From Benincasa hispida (taxonomy: Eukaryota; Streptophyta; Magnoliopsida; Cucurbitales; Cucurbitaceae), in NCBI RefSeq assembly GCF_009727055.1, contig NC_052359.1, positions 23,222,501-23,286,500 on the forward strand: DNA of 64,000 bases, read 5' to 3'. Of this stretch, positions 45,240-59,000 are shown one piece after another (the first letter of the stretch is position 1; each line of letters begins with the position of its first letter). A program made the translations under genes and the position numbers. The notes beneath the pieces were generated by a model, which saw only the letters and a program-made list of their open reading frames with translations, was not told the origin of the DNA and ran no database searches.

Positions 45240-46700
45240 AGAAAAAACTTTAAGTATTTGTTTAAGGGTTGGGATTGGATGGGTTAGACATCCTAAGCCT
45301 AACCCTTGTTTGGGGCATGGCTTCCTAAATCCTTTTCCTATGGGTTTGAATAGTGTTTACTACTCAAACCCATGGGTTACCCCCTCATTTTCTTTTCCCA
45401 ATTTAATCTAGGAAGTACATTGGCCAACCTTCGGTGACCACCACGGCCAACTCCGGCAGCCACCTCTAGCGAAACGCTGCTAGCCAACTTTGGCACACCT
45501 CCGGCGACCGCCAGTGGCCAACTCCGGCCGACACCTCCGACGATCGCCACCGGCCAACTCCAGTCACCACCTTCTGCAACCGTCATTGACCAACTCCAGC
45601 CGCCACCTCGACGACCATCACCAGCCAACTCTGTCCGCCACCTTGGTGACTGTCGTCAGCCAATTTCCAGTCGCCACTGTCCAACTTCGACTACCACCAA
45701 CCAACCTTTGGCAACCCCCTTTCCCCCACACTAACAAATTCTCTCCACCCTCCAACTGCCACAACCGGCGACCACCACCAACCAATCTTGAAAAATATTA
45801 ATAAAAATACTCTTAGTATATAATAAGCTAGACAAATTTGTATATAAAGACACTTTTAAGAAAAATTGCAATGCATGTATTATTTTTTATTTTAATGAGT
45901 TTTTATCAAAAATGTTTAATTAAAAATGAATTTTTGAAAGATTAGTTATATTTATTTAGGTTATATGTGTATAACTTATATATGTTTGAAAGCTTGAATT
46001 TAATTTAATAATATTTTAATTTTTTTGTTGGTCAATTTAACTAGCTCGAAAACTTAGAATCATTTTCTAAAGATTTAAAATGTTTAAAACAACTTAGCAA
46101 CCAAATAAAAACTAAAACTCAGAATTTATGATTTTTTATTCCTCAAATGTAATTTGATAAGAAAAAAAAGTATAGTTTTTCAATCATTGAATTTAATATT
46201 AAAATACTAGTTTATTTCAATTTTATGTCAACATATTATGATAAAAAAAAAAGATCATTTTCAAATCAGTTAAAGTGACAAAAATCTATGAAATTTTATT
46301 TCAAAATATAGTAAGATTAAAATATTAAATTATTAAAATAATAGATTAAATAAAATTATAATTTTAGTCAAAATCTCTATTTCAAAATTTTTTTAAAAAT
46401 ATTCTTCTAAATTTTTTTAGTTTATTTTAAACTTAACTATATTAAAACAATTAATATGACAAATTTTAACTAATATAAAATCTAATTGGTGATTAAATAC
46501 AAGAAAATATTTCACAAACTAAATATTTATAAATCTGTCATTCATTTCCAGGCTACTTTAAGCATGGACTCCAAACACATACATTTTAAACCCAGACTTC
46601 CAAAAACTGTATTCCAAACATACTTAAACCTCTGAGCCTAGGCTTAACTTTCACAGGTTTAAAATTCCAAACATGCGCCAAACGCCACCTACAAGTATAT
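45240..46700. mobile_element. Unclassified repeat, possibly a DNA transposon
   Basis: A left zone with 'aacccttgtttggggcatgg' (near 45300) and a right zone with 'ccaaacatgcgccaaacg' (near 46665) resemble the outward-facing TTTGG and CCAAA words of many plant DNA transposons. The arms align only weakly, and no target duplication could be fixed. The core contains the GC-rich minisatellite and otherwise very AT-rich sequence. It may equally be unrelated spacer. Confidence 0.3.
45420..45790. repeat. GC-rich minisatellite, about 36-bp unit
   Basis: Words of the type 'ggccaactccggc' recur near 45445, 45482, 45507, 45552, 45588, 45623 and 45659, mostly 35-37 bp apart, with 'gccacctccggcgacc' between them. 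The open frames on both strands (45377-45628 minus, 45490-45801 plus) come from this stop-poor repeat. The latter encodes a Pro/His/Ser/Asn-rich string without a recognised domain. Confidence 0.65.
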
Positions 46701-47580
46701 AGAGCTTGAGAGAAAATGAGAGGAATATTACTCACATCAATTGAAGTTTGAGGTGAAATGATGTGAAAGTTCAATGGAAAAGATGAATGAAGTTAAAAAT
46801 AAATATATGTTATTTTCCTCCAATTTGATTTCTTGAAAATGAAATCATGGGATGATAAAAGGAAAAAACTTTGTTAATTCAATTTTGAGGTGAAATGACA
46901 TAAAAATTCAATGAAAAAAGTTTAAATGGAGTTAAAAAATAAATATGTGGTTTCTGAAAATGATGTAACATAGCTAATTACTTAAAAAAAAATCTGAAAA
47001 TTACTAGAAATTGGAATAAAATTGAAATTCCCTCCTAAAATTGAATCTGAAAACCGACATTTTCCTAACTCGTATGAAAAAAAAAAAAAAAAAAAAGTAA
47101 TTACAGTTTACCTCTTTTTTGTCTTTTTGATTAAAAAAAAAAAAGCTGACTCTTTTATTTTTAAGGGAAAAAAAGAAAAGAAAAAGAAAGTTGAAGGATT
47201 TATTTTGTAATTAATAATCCCCCATTTTTAGGAATCCGGCCGAGGACAAGAAATCAGGTGAATTATTGGTTGTGAGTCTTGTGACGTGAAGCTTACGCAA
47301 TTAAAAGATAAAATCTAAACAAAAACAAACTGATATATATATTTTTCTCTCTTATCCAAACAGTATTTATTATTTAATTTTGATTCAAAAAGAAAAAAAA
47401 AAAAAGCCAATTAATTTTGAATTAAATGTCTCAAAACAGAGTCCAAAGGCAGAATCAAATATGAAAAAACGGTCTCAGCAGAAGAAGAGGAAAACAAACT
47501 CACAGTCATACGGTTTCTTCTTCACCTAAAATCCTCCATTTTTATCGATAACCAAAAATCCTCCATTCATATCAACACAA
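46701..47580. promoter_or_regulatory. Upstream region of the arabinokinase gene
   Basis: AT-rich sequence with A runs (about 47078-47096) and a run of ta repeats at 47332-47342. I could not single out a TATA box or transcription start. Plant housekeeping promoters are often of this kind, so the regulatory role is inferred from position only. Confidence 0.35.
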
Positions 47581-47641
47581 TTCCTCTGCTCCTCTTCTTC
47601 CTCTTCTTCCTTCCTCCCTCCCTCACTTTTCTCATTCATCC
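47581..47641 (+). other. Pyrimidine-rich 5' UTR tract
   Basis: Almost pure CT (tcttcctcttcttccttcc and similar) lies 30-90 nt before the start codon. Such CT tracts are common in plant 5' leaders and suggest that transcription begins at or shortly before it. Confidence 0.5.
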
Positions 47642-47671
47642 CTTTCTTATTGTTCCACTGACTACATCAAA

Positions 47672-50600
47672 ATGAGGATTGAGATGGAGGCCGAGGCTGT
47701 TTCAGCGTCTCGAAATCATTTGGTTTTCGCTTACTATGTCACTGGTCATGGCTTCGGCCACGCTACTCGTGTTATTGAGGTCACTTTTCTTCATCCAATT
47801 CCATTGATTACGTTTTTAATCAACTCTTTTCTTTTCTTTTCTTGTTGAATTCTGATTTAATCAACGCTTTTTTTTTACATTGAAGTGTTTTAGAGGGGGA
47901 GTTTTCAATTTAAGCTGAATTAATGATCAATTTTTTAGTTTATTTTTCATGTTTCTGTTGAATTTCGATTTTGGGGTTTTGGTTTATGGGTTTTACTTGT
48001 TTGAGGGAATGATGATATGGGACTTTCGAATTTCCCCATTTTTGTTTTAGTTGAATTGGTTTGTTGACATTTTTCTGCGGCGATCATATCCTGATTATCG
48101 AAAATTTTGATGTAATGCTTATATGAAAAGGTTGTTCGGCATCTTATACTTGCTGGGCACGATGTTCATGTGGTTAGCGGTGCTCCTGAGTTCGTTTTTA
48201 CTTCTGCAATTCACTCTCCTCGGTTATTCATACGAAAGGTAGTCCGATGTCCAATTCAGTTTTATTCTTCCCCTTGATGTTTGATTAATTTCTTGTGTTT
48301 TACGTTTGCGATTGTAAATTACTTTTCATTAGATGATTTATACCAATTGCAAGTTCATGCAATTTTGAATGAATGCCCATGCAATTGCATATGTAAACCA
48401 TATCAATCCTACGCGAAAATGATTTTGTAGTGGTTATAAAAGTCTCATTACTTGTCAGGTATTGTTGGATTGCGGAGCTGTTCAAGCAGATGCTCTGACA
48501 GTGGATCGCCTGGCATCACTGGAGAGGGTGATTGGAGAAATTTTCGTTTCTCTTTTCTTGTTTTCTTCTCCCCAGTTGCTTGTTGATTGTTTCCATCATT
48601 TCCCCCTGATTCCTTAAGAAAAGAAAATACATTGGAGCTACTTCACTAACTTTTGATTCCTTTCTACTGGATCCTTTTATTTTTTCTTCTAACTTTGTTG
48701 ATGATTTTTTCTTTGTTTTTTGATATATTAGTATCATGAGACAGCTGTGGTGCCACGTGCTTCTATTTTGGCAACTGAAGTAGAGTGGCTCAACTCGATC
48801 AAAGCTGACTTAGTGGTAAATGCTTCTCGTAATATGTATACTAAATAGTGCAATGCAAACTGCGTAGTATGATTATCATGATACATCGTAACATCTATCT
48901 AGTATCAGACATTAAATGACCTTGGCGAAATATTCTTTTGCTTTAAACCACACATTTAATATACAAAAGGTTTGTGTCAAATTTAATTAATTAATATAAA
49001 AAAGGTTTGATGGATTTACTTTTGTTGCCATGATTAAGCAGGTTTCAGATGTTGTACCAGTTGCTTGTCGTGCTGCTGCTGATGCTGGAATTCGCTCTGT
49101 TTGTGTCACAAACTTCAGGTAACTTTATTGTTTGTCTATTTCTTATTAGTCGGAACTTCAAGCATCTCTTAAATTTTAATGCTCTTTTTGCTTGGTACTA
49201 AGAGTTTAAAGGTTCGGCCAGATCTTGCATTGGTTCAAAACTTTATTATTTAGCTAATGATTGTATTAGTTGATACTTGCAGTTGGGATTTCATCTATGC
49301 GGAGTATGTGATGGCTGCAGGGCATCATCACCGTTCTATAGTCTGGCAGGTGAATCGTTCTCTTTCTGCATTGATATGTTGTAATATTGCCAACGAGAGA
49401 AAAAAAAGAAAGAAAGCTTATCCAATGAAGTCTTGATGATGATTTAGAGTCACGTTAAAAGAGTATGGCCTTGTTTTAACATTACCTTGTTAATTTCTTA
49501 GCGTCTAAATCACTCATTGAATGAACTTATGCTGATCTTACAAAGTGAATTGATAACATTTATCGTAGACTGTTATCATTTTTTTTCTGGATGTGATGTA
49601 TTTTTCTCAGTAGGAATTCCATGGGGACCATATCTTCACAAAGTGAGTTTAAGTCAAGATATGGTTTTCCAGCCAACTTCTTGACCAGATGTAATTTCCA
49701 TAATTGCAGACCACTCCGATGGTGGCTGTATTTTCAGATATATTTTGATGCATGGATCCTAAACTCTAAAAAGTATTTTAAAATAAATTTTCAATGACAA
49801 TCTTCTTTCATCCTCAGTCTGTGTGGTAGGATAACTGAGATAATAATGTTTATAATTTAACATTCTGTAATCTTCTTATAGTAGCCCTTGATTGGTCATT
49901 TCTTTGTATTAACTCATTATATCTCTTTCCAGATTGCTGAGGATTATTCACATTGCGAGTTCCTCATCCGCCTCCCAGGATATTGTCCAAGTACTAATGT
50001 CCTACCAATTTGTCTCATTTTTTTAACTGTATCACAACCACCCGAATCACAAATTCTAGTTCTGGGAGCTGGCTTATTTAAATTTTATATTTATACAATG
50101 AACCCCTGTTTTCAGTGCCTGCTTTTCGTGACGTTGTTGATGTACCTCTAGTTGTTAGAAGGCTTCATAAACAGCGCAAGGAGGTACTGTCTTGTGAAGT
50201 TTTGTTAAATCTCTCGATCATTTTAAGTCATTAATGGTTAATTCACCATTCTAGGTCAGGAAGGAGCTTGGGATTGGAGAAGATACAAAGTTAGTTATCC
50301 TCAATTTCGGTGGGCAGGTCTGTCAAATTTATTTATTTTCCACCTTTTATTATGATCAGTTCTGGTATATTGTTCGTTAACTTCTAAATAATCCACAACT
50401 TTACTTATTGAAGTAACTCTATTAATTCTTTCATTGCGTTCTTTTCTGAAATTTGGATGCCTGTAAAGACAGTGTACATAACTTACTCTGTTGACCTAGA
50501 TAAAATTTCAAATGTAGCCATATAATTTTTACAAATTATTTCAGGATTTCTTATATGATTGTCATTGCTTAGTCTTATTAACTTTTCCCTTATTTTTTCT

Positions 50601-53600
50601 CTCCCACTGGCAGCCTGCGGGTTGGAAGTTGAAAGAGGAATACTTACCCCCCGGCTGGCTGTGTCTGGTATCTTTTGGACATCTTATTTATATCATTTTT
50701 ATTAGATAATTAGGTGATTCTATGATCACAAACACTTATATTGTGGCATCTTGACTATTGGTTCAGGTTTGTGGTGCTTCTGAAACAGACGAGCTTCCAC
50801 CAAATTTCATCAAGCTTGCAAAAGATGCATATACACCTGATCTAATAGCTGCTTCCGATTGCATGCTTGGTGAGTTATAAATAATATTGTCAGTCGTTGG
50901 TCCCTGAGCTGAATCGGATTAATAAGGGTAGATTAATAATCTTCCTGTTCTTTCAGGCAAAATTGGATATGGAACTGTCAGTGAAGCATTGGCATTCAAG
51001 TTACCTTTTGTCTTTGTCCGCCGTGATTATTTTAACGAAGAACCATTCCTGAGGAATATGCTTGAGGTGAAATTGAATTGTTGTCTAACTAATCTGTCCT
51101 CCCTGTAACCTTGTTATTGATAATCTAATTATGTTGTCATCTCATGAACAACAGTATTATCAAAGTGGAGTAGAGATGATAAGAAGGGACCTACTCACAG
51201 GTCATTGGAAACCATATCTCGAACGTGCAATTAGTTTGAAACCTTGCTATGAGGGTGGCACAAATGGTGGTGAGGTATAGTCTTCTACACATTGTATCAC
51301 CATTTTGTAGCAGTTCTTTAGGATTATATTTGGTTTGTTTACTTTCTTTTTCCATAGATAAAGATGATGTGCTTCTACTTCTACATCCATGTGGTTTGAT
51401 TGTTCTATTTTCTAATTCTCTCTTTAAAAGTTTAGGTTGCAGCTCATATCTTGCAGGAGACAGCCAGTGGAAAAAACTATGCATCAGATAAGGTTAAAAT
51501 CAACTTTTAAAGTACTCATTTCTGATTTCTCATAATGATGATTCTTTCCACAGCGTAGTGAAATTTGTTGTTTGTATATGGTTAGTGAATGAGACATCCT
51601 GTGTTCTTATTCTCATTTTTCACTGTCAAACTATAGTTTAGTGGAGCCAGAAGATTGAGGGATGCTATAGTTCTTGGCTATCAACTCCAAAGGGCCCCAG
51701 GACGAGATCTATGTATTCCAGATTGGTTTGCCAATGCTGAAAGTGAACTTGGTCTTGCAAACAAATCACCAACCTTACCTGTAGAAGGGAGAGTCGCTCA
51801 TATGGAATCGTGAGAACTTTCTGTGCTTGAAATGTAGTTTATCTTGAAAACAGGTAGCTTCTTGTTCTTGAATCTAATTTCTGTTGCTGTGTGTTTATGA
51901 CTTGTAACAGATATATGGAAGACTTTGATGTGCTTCATGGCGACGTTCAAGGTCTTTCTGATACAATGAGTTTCTTAAAGAGCCTGGCTGAATTGAACTC
52001 AGTATATGATTCTGGAAAGACTGAGAAACGCCAAATGCGGGAGCGGAAGGCTGCTGCTGGGCTTTTTAATTGGGAGGTTGCAATTTTGTAGTTGTATTTA
52101 TTGTTATTGTTATTGCTATTATTATTATTTTGGTATGGATAAAATGGAAATTCTTGTATGTATATTTGCAACTACAGGAAGACATTTTTGTGACAAGAGC
52201 TCCAGGGAGATTGGATGTCATGGGAGGCATTGCTGACTACTCAGGAAGTCTTGTTCTTCAGGTAAAGTTACGCTTTTAAAACTCCTATTATATATTTCGA
52301 ACGATGCCTTTCAGAAAACAGAAAATGCAATATTCATTTTTGTATTGTTTTTTCTTAAATTTAACCGTCCAAAAAACACAAGTGATTTTTACAGTAGTTT
52401 CAAATATTCTAAATAGATTAGTTCATAATTTGCTTAACCTAAATTTGACATTTTTTTGCAATGAAAGGAAAAAAAATTGGATAGATTCTGAGCTGCATCC
52501 ATCTTTGCAGTTCACCCAGCTGTACAACTACAGTTTGTCACATAATAAACTCTTATTTATTCCTTATATAAATATCCTCTAGTTTTTTCTGTTGTATGGT
52601 TGGAGTGGGCCCCAAAAAAATAGGTGCAGCTTAAGATGCTCAAGTATTCCTGTTTTCTAATTTAATAAATTATTTTACATTATTATAATGTCTTTTATTT
52701 TGACTAATTCTTGGAAACTAAAATCTAATTAAAATGGAAAATTATAAGCATTTAAAAATCTTTTTCTTCCACCAGAACATGTGAAATTCATGTTGTGAAT
52801 TTCAATCTCCATGATTCTAAAATGTTCTTTCCGCCATCTACTGTTGTAGATGCCTATAAGAGAAGCATGCCATGTAGCTGTGCAAAGAAACCATCCTACT
52901 AAACACCGCCTCTGGAAACATGCTCAGGCTCGCCAGAATGCCAAAGGAGAAGGATCCAAACCTGTTCTTCAAATTGTAAGCTGCAACCGTAATTTCCATG
53001 GACTTGTATTAGCATTAAATCTTTCTTTCTTTTTCTCACCAATCATTATTTTCTACTTGATTAGGTGTCGTATGGGTCGGAGTTGAGTAACCGTGCCCCG
53101 ACGTTCGACATGGACTTGTCAGACTTCATGGATGGGGAGAGGCCTATGTCGTATGAGAAGGCAAGGAAATATTTTGCTCAAGATCCTGCGCAGAAGTGGG
53201 CAGCATACATTGCAGGCACCATATTGGTTTTAATGAAGGAGTTGGGTGTTCGTTTTGAAGATAGCATCAGCTTGTTGGTATGCAAAACATACCGTGTTTA
53301 AACTTTTCACATAAAGTATTTTCTAAGAGAAAATATAAAATGTGGAATAATAATATGGTAGTTTCTTATGTAAATAGCCTCTTTATTTTGCTCAATAATA
53401 ATGGTTTTAGATAAATCTTCTTTCAACTTTGGAGATTCCTCCACCATTCAGGATGGAATTCCGATTGTCCTTAGTCATTGATGCTATTTAACGTGGGACA
53501 GGTTTCTTCCACAGTCCCAGAAGGGAAGGGTGTATCGTCATCAGCCTCGGTGGAGGTAGCTTCAATGTCTGCCATAGCTGCTGCTCATGGTAATATTTCT

Positions 53601-56016
53601 AAAACTATTCCTTTTTATGGAATAATCATTTGAAAATGAACAAAATAAATTGAAATGGAAAAATATTACAGGATTAAGTATCAGTCCAAGAGATCTGGCG
53701 CTGCTTTGTCAAAAGGTATGAACTTTAACTGAGGTGGTGATATTCAACTATATTGGCTATTTATGACTCTTTATTATCTTCATAATTAATATGCTAACTA
53801 ATTAGGTGGAGAATCACATAGTCGGAGCACCGTGTGGAGTGATGGACCAGATGACATCGGCGTGTGGGGAAGCTGATAAATTGCTAGCAATGGTGTGCCA
53901 GGTATGATATAATGATATCCAATCCAATCGCTGCCAATTAAAGCTAAACCAGAAGAAGCATCATGTTCTTCAAAAGAAAAAAGATACCTCGCGAATGATC
54001 AACTTTTCTTATTCAATTTGGGATCTTTTTTATGCCAAGTGCACTACTCTTGGGGCAGGTCAGGTCACAATGACCCCCTTTTTGAGGACGAACCCCTTAT
54101 CATAAAAAAGAGTCTTCTTGAACAGATAGGTTTTGCTCCTGTGAAGGAGGAAAGAGGTGTGGGGATAACCTCGAGTCCTGAAGGCCCTTTTTCATATATT
54201 TCATCATTAACAACCCCCTCTTTATCGTACATGAGTGTACATACACACGGAAAGCCTTTTTAAACAGTTCTTCACTAATACAAGTCAATAACTCTCACCA
54301 ACTATCAATAGTTTTACAGAGTAATGATGTGCATTGGAATTTGATAATGTTTTGTTTTGCAGCCGGCAGAGGTGATTGGGCTAGTTGATATACCTGGTCA
54401 CATTCGATTTTGGGGAATTGATTCAGGAATTCGACACAGGTAATTTTTTCTTCTTGTTATCGATTTTTGTTTTCCCTTTTTTTGCCTACCATTTTGCTTT
54501 TTCTCCTTTTAAAAAGTTCTATAAATAGGTTTATGTCTTTCAAAGTTTTATCTTTTCCATCTTTTCATCAGCATACAATTCGAATTGATGATTTAGCAAA
54601 ACTAAATAAATATTATAAAATAATTATCTTTAAATTAAATCCTTTAATATCATAAAACAAAACTAGAAAATTCTCATAAAAAGGTTTAAAAGCACAAATA
54701 CCAAAACAAAATGTTGAAACATCAAGACTTTAACTTTTAATACATAAAATCTTGAAAACATGAGCGGAAGCATAGGGGACTGGTTCCAGTAGCTCGATCA
54801 CAGATTTCACTATACCTTTTTCTGAAAAAGAAACATGAGAAAAGATAGAATATAAAATACTCAGTAAGTAAACCCACTATTGGGGTCAGGCTAAACATTT
54901 ATGTCCAATAAATACAACATGAAATGAAACACTATACTAGTGGGACTTGAAGATTTCTCTTATTTGAACCCTCTGGGAATGCATCACTTTCATACACCCC
55001 AGGTCTTCTCTACGAATGTAGGGATGTGCACCCCTTTCGTACACATGGTTATGTATACACCTCTTTCGTACACACATAGCCCACCGAGCGTACACCTCTT
55101 TCGTACACCCCAGTCCCCTCTAGGTATGTATCACTTTCATACATACTAACCCTAGTACATCTTTTTCATGCACTAGCGCCCTTGGACATGTACCACTTTT
55201 ATGCAATCAAAGGGTGTGGAAAGGAAAAGAGATCACATCTAAATTCATACTATATAACATTCACATATTCATGAGTCTCATAAAATCTCGTAATCGATGT
55301 CATGTTGTCTCAACATACATGTTTAATGTAGTGTTCATAAATCATCCTTAGTACATCACTTTCATATACTAGATCACATAATAATTTGCATGGTATACAT
55401 TTATACTCACATAATAAGTCACATGAAGTTATGCTCATCAACATATATCTTATTTTTGCCTAGCGCTAAGACGTTCTAGTAGTATTATCACTTATCGTAG
55501 AATTTAGGCCCGTACTCAATCGTCCTTTTAATATATCTCATAAAATCCTAGATCATGCTCATACATATAACATGTTTCAAACATATTTCATGCTTATTTA
55601 AGTCTCAGAATCAACAAAATTATCCTTAATTTTATCGCTAGGCACGAAGGTGGTTCCTTACTTATCTCAAATTGTAAGTCCAAATATTACTCTCCAAGCA
55701 ACAATCGATAATTGAAACTCAAATTAAAACCAAAGTATAGCTTGCTTCCAAAATCGTTTCCAATCTCCCAAACAAATGGCCCAATCAAATGGGTCAAAAC
55801 CGTTTTGATATTGTTGAACGACGACTCTAAATCTCCTTGAAATCTCAAATTAATCCTCCACAATCAAGATTCAATCAATAATTAGGCCAACTATCCATTT
55901 GATTGATTAAAATCTTTGAAGGATAAGAACCAAGACCCGCCAAAATTTGGCAATCCGGTCCTTCTAACATCCGAAACTCTGTTCCAATACACACACATAT
56001 ATATAAATATACATAT

Positions 56017-56054
<38 letters not shown>

Positions 56055-59000
56055 TTTCCTCATCCAATTTTTTTTTCTTCTCTTTTTAACGGGGACTTAA
56101 CTTGACGCACGCGTGAAGAAAAAAAGAAATTTCCTTTTCTTTTTCCTTATCTTTTTTAACTTTTAGCTCAAACTTCTATATATATATATATAGAAACTCC
56201 TTTCCTAACCTCATCCAATTCTAAATTCCCAATTCCTTATGGGAAAATTACTTTAAATCAATTATTCTAATATAATTTATTTAAATGAATTATCTTTTCG
56301 AAAAATCTAAATCTCTCAATTTTCCAAATTAAATTAAAATTGAAGTCAATCCCAAATTCTCCTTAATTTAAAACTTAAATTTCAAAATCCCTTCCCCAAA
56401 AAAAAAAATTAAATTATCTTTTTACAATAATTCAATTTAACCTAAAAAAATTCAAAATAATTCTCAAATCATTTAAGATAATTAAATTAAAAATTACACA
56501 AAATTTGGGTTGTTACACTCTCTAGCATTCCTCTTTGGCCTTTTCCAACTTACCTTTATTTCTTTAAATCTGTCTCTCTCATCTTTTCTCTCTAACTTTT
56601 TCCCTCTATATTTGATTTCTTTCTAAAGTTTTGCTGGACCTCTCTTAGTCTCTTCCATATCTTCCTCTTTATCAACTTTTTTTCTACGAGTTTTCTTTCT
56701 CTATTACACATCTTTCCAACTTTTTAACCTCTCTTTCTTACCAACTTTTTCACATCAAAGTCGTTCTCCTTATTTTTTTTTTCTCCATGACCTTTCTTTC
56801 CCCCTCTAAGCTTTGTCTTTCTAAATTTTATCTCTACCTCTGTTGCATATATCTCTCTCCAACCTGTTTGAATATATATTTTTTTTTTGTTCTCTAAAAC
56901 ATCTCTATAACCTTTCTATTATCCTAATAAGAAAATATTGGAGGACGCCACCATCGTGCGGCGGGTAGATGTACTACATAAGTGGATGTATGAGAGAGAA
57001 ACAATAAATGTATTTCAAACAATTTGACTTTGGTTAAATGTTCAATGCTAGAACAATTAAATAGGTTTTTAAACTTTACAAAGTTTCTAACATATCCTAA
57101 ACTTTCAATTTTTAGATCTCTAAATTTTAGAAATGTCTAATCAATCTTTGCCTTTAAAAATGTCAAATAGATTCCTAAATTTTCAATTATGTATCTAATA
57201 GATATTTGATATATTCAACATTTTTTTATAATTGACGACGAATCTATTAGACATAAAAAAAAAAAAATGTGTTTATTTTCAAATTTAATTCTAATAATTT
57301 TGTTAAATTTAAAAAATGTTTATCCAATCAAAGATTTATTAGATACAAAGTTGAAAGTTAAAAGACTTATTCGACACTTTTTAAATCAAGGAACTTATGG
57401 AACACAAGTTTGAAAGATCAGGAACCCTAATTGAGATCTCCAATTTTCTATCAATACCTCATCCTCTTCGATTTCTGGCCCCATATTCTGGTTGTTACAA
57501 ACTTGATAGTCCGAGAATGAGGTTGTAATATAACATTTTTTCCCCCAACTATTCTCTACCTCCCCCAAATCTCTATTTAAAAATTGTCTTCTGTTTTCTC
57601 CTTTCTCTACCTTACTTTTCTCTTGAACTCATAGTTCTCTTAATCCCCTCCCCCGATATTTCATAAATTGAAAATGGTAATAACAAAACCAAATTAAAAA
57701 AAGAGAAAACAAAAAAAGAAGAAAAAGAGAGTTGTATTTTCAAAATACAGAAAACCTCATCAAACAGTAAGTAATCTCCATTGTTGGTGATGCAGCGTTG
57801 GTGGAGCAGACTATGGCTCAGTTAGAATTGGGGCATTCATGGGGCGGAGAATGATAAAGTCAAGAGCATCAGAGTTGTTATCAAACTCCTCATCACTGGC
57901 CAATGGCATAAGCCACGACGACTTGGAAGACGATGGCATTGAGTTACTGGAATCCGAATCCTCCTTAGATTATCTATGCAATCTCCCACCTCACCGCTAC
58001 GAAGCCATGTACGCCAAGCAGCTGCCGGAGACAATAAAAGGGGAGGCTTTTATGGAGAAATATTCAGATCACAACGATGCCGTAACGGTGATCGATCCAA
58101 AGAGGGTCTATGGAGTCAGGGCCCCTGCTCGTCATCCTATCTATGAGAACTTCCGTGTGAAGGTTTGCATTTGCATTGGCTTTACATTTGCAAGGCTATA
58201 CATATATTTAGTTTGATTGATTGGTTGTTGAACATTTGGGTTTAAAGGCCTTCAAAGCGCTGCTCACTTCTGCAACTTCGGACGACCAACTGACATCTCT
58301 TGGAGAATTGTTGTATCAGGTAGGTACCATTTGGTTTTGTTTCGTTTGCACTTCGTTTTGTTATTTAGATAATAATAATAAAAATGGTGAATTATTTGTT
58401 CCATGTGGAGCGCAGTGCCATTATAGTTACAGTGCATGTGGACTGGGGTCGGATGGGACGGACAGGCTAGTTCAGTTGGTTCAAGATATGCAGCACTCCA
58501 AGTTATCCAAATCCGAAGACGGAACTTTGTATGGAGCAAAGATTACGGGTGGGGGCTCCGGTGGAACCGTCTGTGTTATGGGTCGAAACTCCTTAGGCAG
58601 CAGCCACCAAATCATTGAGGTCTCTAATTTCTTCCTTTTCTTTCACATCCCTCTTTCTCTTTAAAATTACTACACTTTGATTTTAACTAACCTTAAGTTA
58701 ATGGTTAATAATATTGATTTGGAATAGGTGGTTTGTTTTATTTGCAAAATGCATACTTGAAAATGAGTTTCCAAACTCACATTTTGGGGAATAAGAAGCC
58801 CAACCTTTGGTTGGCATCTATTTGAAGGACTAAATCCACCCTCTCTTCCCCATTTACCAACAATACTAATCTCAATTAATGTGTATATTGAAATAGATAT
58901 GATTATATAATTATTGAAGTTTCAATGATCCAGATTCAGCAAAGATACAAAGGAGCAACAGGGTTCTTGCCATATGTTTTTGATGGTTCTTCCCCTGGTG

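Larger units (their letters stand above)
54440..57795 (+). other. ARA1 intron 23, enlarged to 3356 bp
   Basis: This intron separates exon 23 (ending GIRH plus two bases of Ser) from exon 24 ([12 protein letters not shown]). It is over five times longer than any other intron of the gene. It contains an antisense Gypsy LTR, a dinucleotide repeat and a foldback repeat. Splice sites cacag-gtaattt and gatgcag are intact. The remaining sequence is pyrimidine-rich (56520-56900). Confidence 0.85.

Noticed and set aside
45377..45801. Gly/Trp-rich (minus) and Pro/His-rich (plus) frames
   Set aside because: Both strands of the same GC-rich 36-bp minisatellite are open; no evidence for a gene.
51947..52171. 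Antisense frames inside ARA1 exons and introns
   Set aside because: Shadow frames of the real gene; the sense exons carry the conserved kinase sequence.
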